A DNA stretch of 64,000 nt. It comes from JAHIVN01 sp018816645. GTDB lineage: Bacteria; Patescibacteriota; Dojkabacteria; JAHIVN01. Where the stretch lies: contig JBDRHZ010000023.1 in NCBI GenBank assembly GCA_043816305.1, positions 1 to 64,000 on the forward strand, given 5' to 3'. Shown piece after piece: positions 52,412-61,328 of the stretch. A model generated the notes under the pieces. It was given only the letters and a program-made list of their open reading frames with translations. It was not told where the DNA came from and searched no databases. The position numbers and the translations under genes are program-made. How positions within the stretch are numbered: the stretch's first letter is position 1; each line of letters opens with the position of its first letter.

Positions 52412-54247
52412 ATGAATCAAAAGAAACTAAAGTCCTTCATTATAGCGCTCGTACTTGTCATCGCTACAATAATCGTAATTTACCTCGCAACCTCCGACGA
52501 AAGTCTTGATATCCGTAATCAAGCATCCGGCGGAGAAACTATAACTGTTTGCTTTAACGGAGGAGCTGATTGTGATTTCGATTACGAAAACGGTGATGAT
52601 AAACAGGCTATTCAATCCGCAATCGACCTGGCTCAAGATGGTGATACTGTACAACTAGAGGAAGGCATATACGAGATAGACAGTTACATCAACCAATATG
52701 ATAATTATTACGGCACAGCAGCAGGAATCGGAATCCATGATTCTATCACGTTAAAAGGTGCCGGCCTTACAAAGACCATCATAAAGGGGCTGAAAGACTG
52801 GAATACTTATGGAATTCATGTAGGACTGCTCACAATAAGTGAATCGGAAGATTTTAAAATCGAGGAGTTAACCTTGATTTCGAAAGGGAAATCTGTTCCA
52901 GCTATATATACTTATAGTTCTCAAGGAGAGATCCATAATAATCTTTTGAAGGCGCCTAAACATTTAGGTCTTTATATTGACGAATCTTCAGATGTAGAGA
53001 TCAAGAACAATATTGTGACCGAATGTCAGTACTTCGGTATCTTTGTTGAAAAATCTGATGCTGTTATAAAAAACAATATTGTCTTTAGAAACAATGATCA
53101 AGGGATAACGTCCTTTCCTGAAAGTACGATCGAGATCATAAACAACACTATAGTTGAAAATGGCCTGGACCCCGAGGGAGTAAGTTATGGAGCCGTCTCA
53201 ATTATGAGAAGATCCTCTGCAAATATTATCAACAACATTATCGCAAATAACAGAAATTATGGAATCTTTAATGATTCCGACAGATCATGGGCTGGTGAAT
53301 ATATAAACGATTACAATAATGTTTTCCAAAACGAACAAGGCAACTATTCAGATGTCGAGCCCGGAGAAAACTCTATCAGCGAGGACCCGGAATTTTATGA
53401 AGACGACAGTTACCTATATCTACTAAAAGATACTTCCAGCTCGGTAGATTCTGGAGACCCTTCAATAGAGGACCCCTCGAGTAATGGAATCGAAGCAGAT
53501 TTTCCTGCAAAGGGCTCTAAGGCATCTGATATAGGAGCATATGGAGGGCCCGACACAGCGGGTTGGGAACCATATCTACCATTCCCAGCTATAGACCCGA
53601 TCTGCTCAAATGATGCTGATTGTGAGCCTGACTGTGAAGGATATCATATGTATGAATACCTCTGCAGACAAGGAGACTGTGTATATGGAAGTGACTTGAA
53701 ATGCAGTGCAAAGTGCGGTGCAGAGTGTACGACAAATAACGTTGGGGAGAGTGAGTGCGCGGATGGCTTCGAGTGCAACTTTGATAGCTGCAAATGTGAA
53801 ATAGTTCTGCCTACAATTTGTGGCACAAATGAAAGCTGCAAACCTCCATGCGATGGCAAGAAAAGGCTTTCATACAGTTGTTTACGTACAGGGGCTGAAG
53901 GATTCTGTGTATTTGGAGAAGAGCCGACTTGCAACAAGGACTGCGGAGCTGAATGCACCAAAGACGGAGATTGTACTGTCGGCAAGTGCAACTTGAAAGC
54001 TTGCACTTGTGAATCTACAACCCCGCCGCCTGTAAAAAATTGCGAGGAGAGTGACATCTGGGGCCCGTTAGAGAAACCAGATGACAAGGTAAGTGCTTAT
54101 GATCTGTCACTCATTCTTTCAAACTGGAAATGGCAGAAAACTCCAAAGGACGAACAGGCTGATATATGGGGAACTTCACAAAAGGCTGACGGAAATGTAA
54201 ATGCCTATGACCTGTCAAAAGTACTAGGCTGCTGGACAAAAAAATAA
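52412..54247 (+). CDS. Secreted beta-helix protein with two Cys-rich modules and C-terminal dockerin-like pair
   Basis: A 611-residue protein. It has an N-terminal TM (about 8-27), the motif SLDIRNQAS, then a parallel beta-helix (about 70-330: NNLLKAPKHLGLYIDESSDVEIKNNIV..., pectate-lyase-like rungs) and a DIGAYGGPD closing motif also seen in the first dockerin protein. Two copies of a Cys-rich module (CKPPCDGKKR...CVFGEE...CGAEC) follow, then the dockerin-like pair ending LGCWTKK. The shared modules show it arose by duplication of its neighbours. A ligand, probably a polysaccharide, is inferred only from the fold. Confidence 0.8.
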   Translation: MNQKKLKSFIIALVLVIATIIVIYLATSDESLDIRNQASGGETITVCFNGGADCDFDYENGDDKQAIQSAIDLAQDGDTVQLEEGIYEIDSYINQYDNYYGTAAGIGIHDSITLKGAGLTKTIIKGLKDWNTYGIHVGLLTISESEDFKIEELTLISKGKSVPAIYTYSSQGEIHNNLLKAPKHLGLYIDESSDVEIKNNIVTECQYFGIFVEKSDAVIKNNIVFRNNDQGITSFPESTIEIINNTIVENGLDPEGVSYGAVSIMRRSSANIINNIIANNRNYGIFNDSDRSWAGEYINDYNNVFQNEQGNYSDVEPGENSISEDPEFYEDDSYLYLLKDTSSSVDSGDPSIEDPSSNGIEADFPAKGSKASDIGAYGGPDTAGWEPYLPFPAIDPICSNDADCEPDCEGYHMYEYLCRQGDCVYGSDLKCSAKCGAECTTNNVGESECADGFECNFDSCKCEIVLPTICGTNESCKPPCDGKKRLSYSCLRTGAEGFCVFGEEPTCNKDCGAECTKDGDCTVGKCNLKACTCESTTPPPVKNCEESDIWGPLEKPDDKVSAYDLSLILSNWKWQKTPKDEQADIWGTSQKADGNVNAYDLSKVLGCWTKK

Positions 54248-54264
54248 TATTTTAGAAACATTTA

Positions 54265-54882
54265 ATGAAACTCAAGCCAGTTTTATTCTTAATCATAATC
54301 TTTACCTTTACTCTTTTAGCTCATCCAGGCAAAACTTGTGCGCAAACAGCATCCCTGTCCTTTGAGCCAAATACCATAACAGCGATAGGAAATGAAGACG
54401 TTGTTATAACAGTTTATCTTGACACTAACTCAACAGAGACAAATACTATCACGGTAGATATTGACTACGATCCTAAGATTCTCGAAGTTACAGAACTCGA
54501 TACACAAAACAGTGTTTTTGAATCCAGCGCCGAAGAAGACTTCGGTAATGGCAACATCCTTCTCACCAGATTTATGAGTCCAGGTAATTTATTTAAAGGC
54601 AAGGGAGAATTACTAAAGGTGAAGTTCCGCATCTTACAAGAGACGGCTTCGACTGTTCGTTTTGGAGATAAAACCTTAGTTCTGGATACGTCCGCCAATT
54701 CCCTTGACCTGTCGAGTGGCACATTATCTATAAACGATGAGGTTGGTAATGTAACAGATATTGTCATAGACAAAGATAATTCATATCTAATAATATTGGC
54801 CGTTGTGTTTGTTGTAGTTATTTTACTTGTTGCATATCTACTGTCAAGAAAAAGGAAAGGCCAGTTTGCTCAACAAGGATAA
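54265..54882 (+). CDS. Membrane-anchored single cohesin-domain protein (no LPxTG)
   Basis: A 205-residue protein: signal peptide (1-26, ending CAQ), one cohesin-like domain (about 30-155), and a C-terminal TM (about 170-192) with a basic RKRKGQ tail. Cohesin landmarks are ASLSFEPNTITAIG, VVITVYLDTNSTETNTITVDIDYDPKILEV, LLKVKFRI and the final strand GTLSIND. Cohesins bind dockerins through one beta-sheet face. It starts 17 nt after the third dockerin gene, on the same strand. Unlike its two followers it lacks a sorting motif and would stay in the membrane. Confidence 0.82.
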   Translation: MKLKPVLFLIIIFTFTLLAHPGKTCAQTASLSFEPNTITAIGNEDVVITVYLDTNSTETNTITVDIDYDPKILEVTELDTQNSVFESSAEEDFGNGNILLTRFMSPGNLFKGKGELLKVKFRILQETASTVRFGDKTLVLDTSANSLDLSSGTLSINDEVGNVTDIVIDKDNSYLIILAVVFVVVILLVAYLLSRKRKGQFAQQG

Positions 54883-54942
54883 AAAACAGGGGACTTGTTT
54901 TGTCATTTTGTTTATTATAGTCTATAATAGTTTTTATTAAAT

Positions 54943-55593
54943 ATGAGAAATACTGCTGTGAAAATAAACCTTCAAAAGATCACCACCCTGATTTCTGCTT
55001 TCTTGATCTCGTTTGTATGTTTGCCAAACCTTGGAGTGAAGGCGCAAACAGCAGATGCTTCTCTTTACTTTTCACCCGTTTCTACTTCAGTTTCGCTAAA
55101 CGGTACCGTAAGCGTAGCAATTATGGTCAATACAGGGGGAAACTCTGTAAATACTGTAACTGCCGACTTTACTTATCCAACAGATACTTTGCAAATTATC
55201 AATATCGATTCGACAAATAGCGAATTCAGCGTCGAGGCTGAAGAGGATCATACTTCAGGTACGGTTTATATCACCAGAGCCACCTCTGGAGGAGATAGTT
55301 ATTCTGGCATCGGTGAAGTGACAACAATTAACTTTAGAGGTATAGCGGCTGGAACAGCCACATTGACATTTACGGGAGACGCAGTTGTAATGGATGCAGA
55401 CACTTCACATGACATACTTGGAACGGCAAGCAACGGAACGCTCACTGTAAGCTCATCATCCCTGCCGAACACCGGTCTTTATGATAAGCCGCTTTTCTTT
55501 CTTGTTATTACTATTGCCTTGCTTTTCATTACCTTAGGGTTTGCCGGAGTTGCACAATACAAAGAAGATTTAAAAATTAAACGCCATAATTAA
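54943..55593 (+). CDS. Single cohesin-domain protein with LPNTG sorting signal
   Basis: A 216-residue protein: signal peptide (about 1-35, ending VKAQT), cohesin-like domain (about 38-168) with SLNGTVSVAIMVNTGGNSVNTVTADFTYPTDTLQI, GEVTTINFRGIAAGTATLTFTGDAVVMDAD and GTLTVSS, then LPNTG at 174-178, a hydrophobic stretch (about 183-205) and a basic tail. This is a textbook sortase substrate, so the cohesin would be covalently or membrane-bound at the surface. A TATAAT lies about 14 nt upstream of the ATG. Confidence 0.87.
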   Translation: MRNTAVKINLQKITTLISAFLISFVCLPNLGVKAQTADASLYFSPVSTSVSLNGTVSVAIMVNTGGNSVNTVTADFTYPTDTLQIINIDSTNSEFSVEAEEDHTSGTVYITRATSGGDSYSGIGEVTTINFRGIAAGTATLTFTGDAVVMDADTSHDILGTASNGTLTVSSSSLPNTGLYDKPLFFLVITIALLFITLGFAGVAQYKEDLKIKRHN

Positions 55594-55610
55594 ACTTTAA
55601 GTTAAATAAA

Positions 55611-56327
55611 ATGAAGAAAAACATTCCTGTTCTTTTGCTTTCCATTTTAACATTTCTATTTGTGCTGCCCTTTGGAGTCAGGGCAGAAACAGGCAAAGCA
55701 ACGCTCGAATTCAAGCACAAGAACTTCCAGGATGAGGTAATCGTTACCGATATTTACTTGAATACCGGCGGGGAGAAAGTGAATACAGTAACTGCAGATT
55801 TCAAGTATCCTTCGAAGGTGCTTGAAGTAACTGCTATAAACACCGATTCTTCATTGTTCCCATATTTTGTTGAGAAGGATTTCTCAAAACCAGGTGCCGT
55901 TTATATTTCCTGCTTTTCGCTAGAAGGCGTAAATGCAGAAGGAGTAATCGCCACAGTAACTTTCAAATCTCTGAGTTCAGGAAAAGCGGAACTTACGTTT
56001 ACTGAAGATGCAGTAGTACTAGATGTAGATACTTCATCAAACATTCTCACATCGACTGAGCCAGCCTTATACACAATTTCTGACGACTTGAATATTCTTC
56101 CACAAACCGGATCAACCGATCAATCTGTTATGCTGGGATTGTTCGTCCTCATTCTCCTTGTAATGATAGTACTCTTCGCATTAGCGGGCTTTACGATATG
56201 GGGCGGAATCTACTTCAGCATGGGAAAGCTGAAACTTGAAGGAAAATATGAAGTCGGGTTAGGGAAGTCGAAGAAGGAAAAGGCTGTAAAGTCAAAGAGA
56301 GAGGCAACTTCTACTAAAAAGAAGTAA
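55611..56327 (+). CDS. Single cohesin-domain protein with LPQTG sorting signal
   Basis: A 238-residue protein: signal peptide (about 1-25, ending VRAET), cohesin-like domain (about 28-155) with VIVTDIYLNTGGEKVNTVTADFKYPSKVLEV and KAELTFTEDAVVLDVDTSS, then LPQTG at 163-167 and a TM (about 173-197). An unusually long Lys-rich cytoplasmic tail (about 40 residues) follows. The two LPxTG cohesins are paralogues sharing the NTVTADF core. The start is 17 nt after the preceding stop, so they are likely one transcript. Confidence 0.87.
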   Translation: MKKNIPVLLLSILTFLFVLPFGVRAETGKATLEFKHKNFQDEVIVTDIYLNTGGEKVNTVTADFKYPSKVLEVTAINTDSSLFPYFVEKDFSKPGAVYISCFSLEGVNAEGVIATVTFKSLSSGKAELTFTEDAVVLDVDTSSNILTSTEPALYTISDDLNILPQTGSTDQSVMLGLFVLILLVMIVLFALAGFTIWGGIYFSMGKLKLEGKYEVGLGKSKKEKAVKSKREATSTKKK

Positions 56328-56547
56328 TTATTCTAACAAACGGCTTTTCCGATACAAAAGTATTTGCTTTATATTCAATACTTCCCTAAAATCGTATTTA
56401 TACCTACTCAAAAACAAAGTTTCGGACTTTTATTTTTTTAGTACTTACAGAATTTGTTTTATCGTCAAGTATAAGTCAAACTTGCAAAACAAAATTCACA
56501 CAGATTTGTTTGAGTTTGCTATATAAGACCGTTATTAAGGTTGTATT

Positions 56548-57435
56548 GTGAAGCAAGTACGTGAAATCCTACAAACATATTTAGTTATCGTATTCACAGC
56601 AGTTCAGGTATTCCTAGTATCCAGGTTCTGCATTGACTTTTTTGGGACTCAGTCAGAAAATTCACTATTCAGGCTTGTACGAAATATCTCATCATTTCTA
56701 CTCAAACCCTTTGATCAAACCTTTATTCCCTCAACCCTGGACGGCAGTACGCTCGACTACACTACACTTTATGCGATTATTATTTATACTCTTGGGGGAA
56801 TTTTGACATTCCGCATTTGTAAAATCCTTGTAAAAACCGAATTGCATAAGAAAAGCCTTGAACTAGTAAATTTGATCTTTGCCAGTTTTGAAATTCTAAT
56901 CGTTATAAGAATTGTTTCCGATATTTGTTCGGCTGGCCTAAGTTTTTTCTACTTATTTGTATTAAGATTTACAGACATTTTCATAAGACCACTCTCTCTG
57001 CTCACCGAAGTGACTGGTGACTTGTCCGGCCAAATTGCTGCTGTAGCCTCGATGTTTGTCATTGGAATAATGTGGTTCACTATTTACAAGGTTGTAGAAG
57101 GTCTTAGCGACACTGCAGAAAAACTTGCTGATCAACTTCCTCAAACTCAAGCTCCAACTACACCTTCGGAACCGATACCAATCCAGGCGCCAGTTCAAAC
57201 GGAAAAGGCAGTCGCTACACAAGAGCAAAAACAACAATTTATCCAGGAGCCAATTCAAAACGCTCCCATTGAGCAAGTACAGCCAGAACAAAAACCTCAA
57301 AAAAAATCATCCAAGATTTTTGGGTCAATTCAAAAGACGTTTTCAACTATCTTAAAATCCGATGAAAAGGATAAACAAGTGTTCCAACTCCCAAAACAAT
57401 CAGATAAAAATTCGAGAGAAAGTCCTCTAGCTTAG
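56548..57435 (+). CDS. YggT-like multi-pass membrane protein with disordered tail
   Basis: A 295-residue protein. Five or six TM segments occur in residues 8-190, arranged as two similar halves. NSLFRLVRNISSFLLKPFDQTFIPS...LDYTTLYAIIIYTLGG resembles a YggT unit (Pro-containing loop then Asp and TM), and RFTDIFIRPLSLLTE repeats it. Residues 195-295 are Gln/Pro/Lys-rich and disordered. GTG at 56548 is used, with AAGG 9 nt upstream as a plausible Shine-Dalgarno. The function of YggT proteins is poorly known (osmotic or envelope roles). It lies after the cohesin genes but has a 220-nt gap of its own. Confidence 0.6.
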   Translation: MKQVREILQTYLVIVFTAVQVFLVSRFCIDFFGTQSENSLFRLVRNISSFLLKPFDQTFIPSTLDGSTLDYTTLYAIIIYTLGGILTFRICKILVKTELHKKSLELVNLIFASFEILIVIRIVSDICSAGLSFFYLFVLRFTDIFIRPLSLLTEVTGDLSGQIAAVASMFVIGIMWFTIYKVVEGLSDTAEKLADQLPQTQAPTTPSEPIPIQAPVQTEKAVATQEQKQQFIQEPIQNAPIEQVQPEQKPQKKSSKIFGSIQKTFSTILKSDEKDKQVFQLPKQSDKNSRESPLA

Positions 57436-57444
57436 CTGTCTACA

Positions 57445-58941
57445 CTACTTTTTCTTCCACAACCTTCTATAAAAAAGAACTGGGAAAAGCGTTGATAACA
57501 TTAACAGACAACTTAAACCGTCTAGAACCATGACACCTTCATTATTAGACAATACCATAGCAAGGATAGCCACAGGAACTGCAAAGCCTAAGGATAAAAG
57601 AACCGAAACCAGCCAGACAGACGGGAACTGAAAGAGGTATAGTATAATTCGTATTAGCTTCTTCCTGCTTCTAGCGAGAAGCTTTGTTGATACGAATAGA
57701 GTTACTATTGTTCCCACAAGAATAATCCCGCTGATAGCAACAAGTAAAAGAGGCTCAATATTATTTGAATAGTAATAATTACTTCCACCCAATAGCTCGA
57801 AAATGCCACTGAACAATAAATATGGGAGATATACAGTGATAACAACCGGCAGAACAAGCCATTCTAAAAAACTCATACTTCCATCATTCACCCCCTTGTT
57901 ATCCGAAGTGTCTTCGAAAACAACTTCTTCATCCATCTCCGTATACGGCAAGTTTGATGCTAAAAGTTTTGTTATCCGCATATTCTTTTCTGGTGTAAAC
58001 CAGCTTCCCTTACCTAGTTCCTTGGTAATCTCTTCAATTTCAGTTTTAGAAATTTTCCCAGCATAGCTAGTGCTGAAATAGGAAGAATCTTCATCAGAAT
58101 AATAATTCTCAATATCATAGTTCTCTACCCTGGCTTTGTGATCACCGATGACGTAAATTTCTACAGCTAAGTTTCGTTTGGCCAGAGCAGTCAGTTTCAT
58201 GGGATAAATCATATCTGTCGTTTCGAAAGAAAACCTAAGGGGATCTACACTTCCTTCTGATAACTGCATTTCCACACCAGTTGATTCTGTAAATTTGTTG
58301 TTAACTTTGACAGTAACAAAATACCAGCCGCTGTCTAGGTAGTCCTGAACAGTTGGCAGGGCTTCGGACCAGGCTTCCTCCTGATCTGCATTCTGCTGTA
58401 TGGGGAAATAATAGTCCTCTTCCTCTGTCACAGGCAATTTGTAATCATTTTCATTCATCCAATCTTTCAGATCATCTGCCACTTCTGCTGTAAGAATTGT
58501 GTAATCATAAATCCCGATACTCTTTTGTTCTATGACTTGTACTGTAGACTTTTCTTCAAGTGCCGCACCTGTAACATCGCTGTACATGACAGGTGAATAG
58601 TAATTGTTATCACCTCTAAGCTTTTCTAGGATATTCTCCTTTGGCTCAGTGAACTCAGCTAGTTTTCGAAAGATTGAAGAATCAACCTTTGACACTTCAG
58701 GCTTTGAAGGAAGCGGTATCACCCAGCCAAAATCAGAAGCATTACCAGCGAAGCTAATAGATATCACCAGATCTTCCCGCCCGTCTTGATAGATAATCAG
58801 TGCTTTTTGCTGTGTCTCATAAACATAGTATTCACTTGGAGGCAAAATCATACCATCAGCCTTAACTTTTGAAGGTCCGGCTGACATTAACAGAAACGTA
58901 ACCAGGAGAATTATATTTAGAAATTTCTTCATTCTAAACAA
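57445..58941 (-). CDS. DUF2330-family secreted/membrane protein
   Basis: A 498-residue protein: signal peptide (about 5-28, ending KVKAD), then the DUF2330 pattern GMILPPSEYYVYETQQKALIIYQDGREDLVISISFAGNASDFGWVIPLPSKPEVSKVD. A long extracytoplasmic domain follows, then about four TM segments (from about residue 365 to 495). The function of the family is unknown. ATG at 58941 or three codons later (MKKFLN) both fit. It is convergent with the YggT-like gene. The 342 nt upstream contain a 7-bp hairpin (AGTACTC/GAGTACT, 59048-59070) and nothing else recognised. Confidence 0.85.
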   Translation of the reverse strand: MFRMKKFLNIILLVTFLLMSAGPSKVKADGMILPPSEYYVYETQQKALIIYQDGREDLVISISFAGNASDFGWVIPLPSKPEVSKVDSSIFRKLAEFTEPKENILEKLRGDNNYYSPVMYSDVTGAALEEKSTVQVIEQKSIGIYDYTILTAEVADDLKDWMNENDYKLPVTEEEDYYFPIQQNADQEEAWSEALPTVQDYLDSGWYFVTVKVNNKFTESTGVEMQLSEGSVDPLRFSFETTDMIYPMKLTALAKRNLAVEIYVIGDHKARVENYDIENYYSDEDSSYFSTSYAGKISKTEIEEITKELGKGSWFTPEKNMRITKLLASNLPYTEMDEEVVFEDTSDNKGVNDGSMSFLEWLVLPVVITVYLPYLLFSGIFELLGGSNYYYSNNIEPLLLVAISGIILVGTIVTLFVSTKLLARSRKKLIRIILYLFQFPSVWLVSVLLSLGFAVPVAILAMVLSNNEGVMVLDGLSCLLMLSTLFPVLFYRRLWKKK

Positions 58942-59283
58942 ATTTTAAAATTATTTAAATTAATGTAACACAACTAACTATGCAAAACAAACAGCAGATT
59001 GCATTTATATAGACAGTTATGGTTACAGATCTCCTCAGAACATAACTAGTACTCATCTGACAAGAGTACTGTAACATTTTACATATTTTAAATAATTATA
59101 ACGAACTTGAAATACATGAGAAGGGATGAAGTGATAATGTCATCATAAAAGAACAAGCTATACGGACGAAATAGTAGGTAAGTAGTAGAGAAAGGAAAAA
59201 TGTAACTGGGCATAGCGATAGTAAATAATCCCGGTTTAGTAGATAAATTCAGACCTGTTAAAATCTTCAGGAAGCCTATACAA

Positions 59284-61113
59284 CTAATCGGTATTTATCG
59301 GCCTTAGGCTAGAAACTACAGCCTCTGCTTGCAAAAGTAGCTTTTTATTCTCTCCTTCTATTTTAGAGAAATCACTAGCCTCAACCTCTGCGTCAATAAT
59401 AACCAAATAATCCCTCTCCCCTATTCTTACCTTATTATCCCAATTTTCATATGACCCTTCTTGATAATGGTTAAACAGTGTTTTTATCAAGAGGTATCTT
59501 CCGTTGTCTAAAGACTGCCACAATTCATGTTTGGTGTAATCTGTGTCGGCAATTCTGATAGGATAAGTATTATAGTTAATGTTATCCGACAACAGAGATT
59601 CCAGGTATCCGTCTAACGACACTTCCACATCTTCCCAACTATAAATGCGAATACTTCCATTATGATTTTCTATAGACGCAAAAACTGCTCCACCGAAAGG
59701 CTCATCGTCTACACTGGTAGCATATGACCAACCCTCCGGAAGTACGACAGAATAATCTAGGGTATAGTCAAATATTTCTTGGTACTGTACTTTTCCGGTT
59801 ACTCGAAACGAACCGATGATCTTGTCTGCTACTTCCTCTTCTTCAGGATTCAACCCAGCCTCCTTTATAAGGAAAAGTCTATTTGGAAATTCATATAATG
59901 TTCGGCCATCACTGGAAACATACTTTCTTGTTTTGTATGAATTGATCTCCTCATCCTGCGAGTATGTATAGTCGTTGAAGCCGTTCCAGAAACCCAGTGA
60001 ATACACAACTGTGACCACTGAGTTATCATTCCCCTGTGCCAATATTGAGAACTCGGCTAAGTTTTCAGATGCCTCTCTTTCAACTACCAGCCAATCCTTT
60101 TGAGGATATCTCAGACTAAAGCCATAATTTGTCCTTGCAAAAATCAGCCAATCTTGAGCAGCCGAGCTGTCTTCACCGAGAGCATAAATCTTTACACTTG
60201 CCAGAATAAACTCATAGATCTCAAATTCTTCCTCCTCTACTGTTCCGAACTTTACATTGAAGAACTCTGAATTCTTTTGGGCAGAAATCCTGTCAATAGC
60301 AGTATACTGGTACCCACTGTAATTAACCCAGCCGGTATATTGCTTGCCACCAATATCAAATTTCTCAAGTTCTTTTGAGGGCTCGTCAGCACTTTGATAG
60401 ATTTTGAAATATGATTTCTCACTTGTAACACTAACTGACAGCTTTTCTTGTGCTTTGTCTTCTTCTAATACCCAACTCAGGGGGTATGTGAATTCAAACC
60501 CATTTTCAAGATCAACATAAGTTTTCCACTCCTTGATCTTATCAAGCACTGACTCCTTTGCAACAAGTGAAATCTCAAAGCTTTGAGACTTACCGGAATT
60601 AAGAGTAAAAGAAGTATCATAAACTTCATATCCTTTCAAAGTTACCCTCATTTCATATTTTCCTTCCTGTAGCTTTTTTACATACGGTGTCTTGCCCACT
60701 GAAGCATACTCCGTATACTCTTCTCCTTTTAACAACACCTCTGCCCCTTCAGGAACTGAATTTACGCTTACAGTTCCACCGGTCGGTACAAGTATTTCAT
60801 TAACTGCATTTCGGATAGACGGAACTGCAGCATAAGCAACACCTCCTACCATAAATATAGCTAAGAAAGAACTTAACATTGCAATCTGCCATTTCACCCC
60901 TCGGAAGAACATTCCCAGAAACGATCTTTTTTTACCTAATCCCGCGATATGGTCCCGGCGTTCATTCTCCAGCTTTTTAGCCTGCACGGTATTCTCAACA
61001 AGCTTGTCTAGGTTTTTCAAGAAAGTTTTATCCAAGTGGATATCGTCGCCGTACGCAGCTTTAGCAGCGTCTTCTATCGGTTTATTAAATTGTTCTTTAT
61101 TAGAATTCTTCAT
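59284..61113 (-). CDS. PEGA-domain membrane protein, probable anti-sigma partner
   Basis: About 609 residues from the ATG at 61113 (a TTG nine codons upstream is also in frame). It has an acidic/basic helical cytoplasmic N-terminus (about 1-75), one TM (about 80-100, IAMLSSFLAIFMVGGVAYAAV) and a PEGA domain (about 115-190: VSVNSVPEGAEVLLKG...GKTPYVKKLQEGKYEMRVTLKGYEVY). Two or three further beta domains (about 200-600) follow, each with a FxFTYPLSW or GFSLRYP-like start. Cytoplasmic helices, one TM and a sensor ectodomain beside an ECF sigma gene are the layout of anti-sigma factors; the role is inferred from this context. Confidence 0.75.
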   Translation of the reverse strand: MKNSNKEQFNKPIEDAAKAAYGDDIHLDKTFLKNLDKLVENTVQAKKLENERRDHIAGLGKKRSFLGMFFRGVKWQIAMLSSFLAIFMVGGVAYAAVPSIRNAVNEILVPTGGTVSVNSVPEGAEVLLKGEEYTEYASVGKTPYVKKLQEGKYEMRVTLKGYEVYDTSFTLNSGKSQSFEISLVAKESVLDKIKEWKTYVDLENGFEFTYPLSWVLEEDKAQEKLSVSVTSEKSYFKIYQSADEPSKELEKFDIGGKQYTGWVNYSGYQYTAIDRISAQKNSEFFNVKFGTVEEEEFEIYEFILASVKIYALGEDSSAAQDWLIFARTNYGFSLRYPQKDWLVVEREASENLAEFSILAQGNDNSVVTVVYSLGFWNGFNDYTYSQDEEINSYKTRKYVSSDGRTLYEFPNRLFLIKEAGLNPEEEEVADKIIGSFRVTGKVQYQEIFDYTLDYSVVLPEGWSYATSVDDEPFGGAVFASIENHNGSIRIYSWEDVEVSLDGYLESLLSDNINYNTYPIRIADTDYTKHELWQSLDNGRYLLIKTLFNHYQEGSYENWDNKVRIGERDYLVIIDAEVEASDFSKIEGENKKLLLQAEAVVSSLRPINTD

Positions 61114-61214
61114 ATTTCTGCTATCATTTATAACTTTCAAATAAGCCTAAAGTAACACTAATTCTGATTATCTGGTCTCTTCATTTCACACAACTTTTTT
61201 GCATTTTTACCTCG

Positions 61215-61328
61215 TCAAAGCTCATCCTTGTAATCTTTAAATGCGTCCTGCCATTCATCTACCAGTTCTTCTCTACTTTCCGCTAAGTTTTCTGAACGAA
61301 GAAGGGTAACATCATTCTTTCCGCTCAG
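61215..61328 (-). CDS. Possible 37-aa coupled ORF between sigma and anti-sigma genes
   Basis: Overlapping the 3' end of the sigma gene in another frame, a CTG-initiated frame reads LSGKNDVTLLRSENLAES, then REELVDEWQDAFKDYKDEL, before TGA. It has no ATG/GTG/TTG, but the peptide looks like a genuine charged helix. It could be a translationally coupled small protein or a remnant of the anti-sigma N-terminus. Confidence 0.25.
   Translation of the reverse strand: MSGKNDVTLLRSENLAESREELVDEWQDAFKDYKDEL

Noticed and set aside
48392..56327. Classical cellulosome
   Set aside because: No multi-cohesin scaffoldin, no carbohydrate-binding module and no recognisable glycoside hydrolase of cellulase families is present; only the cohesin-dockerin principle is shared.
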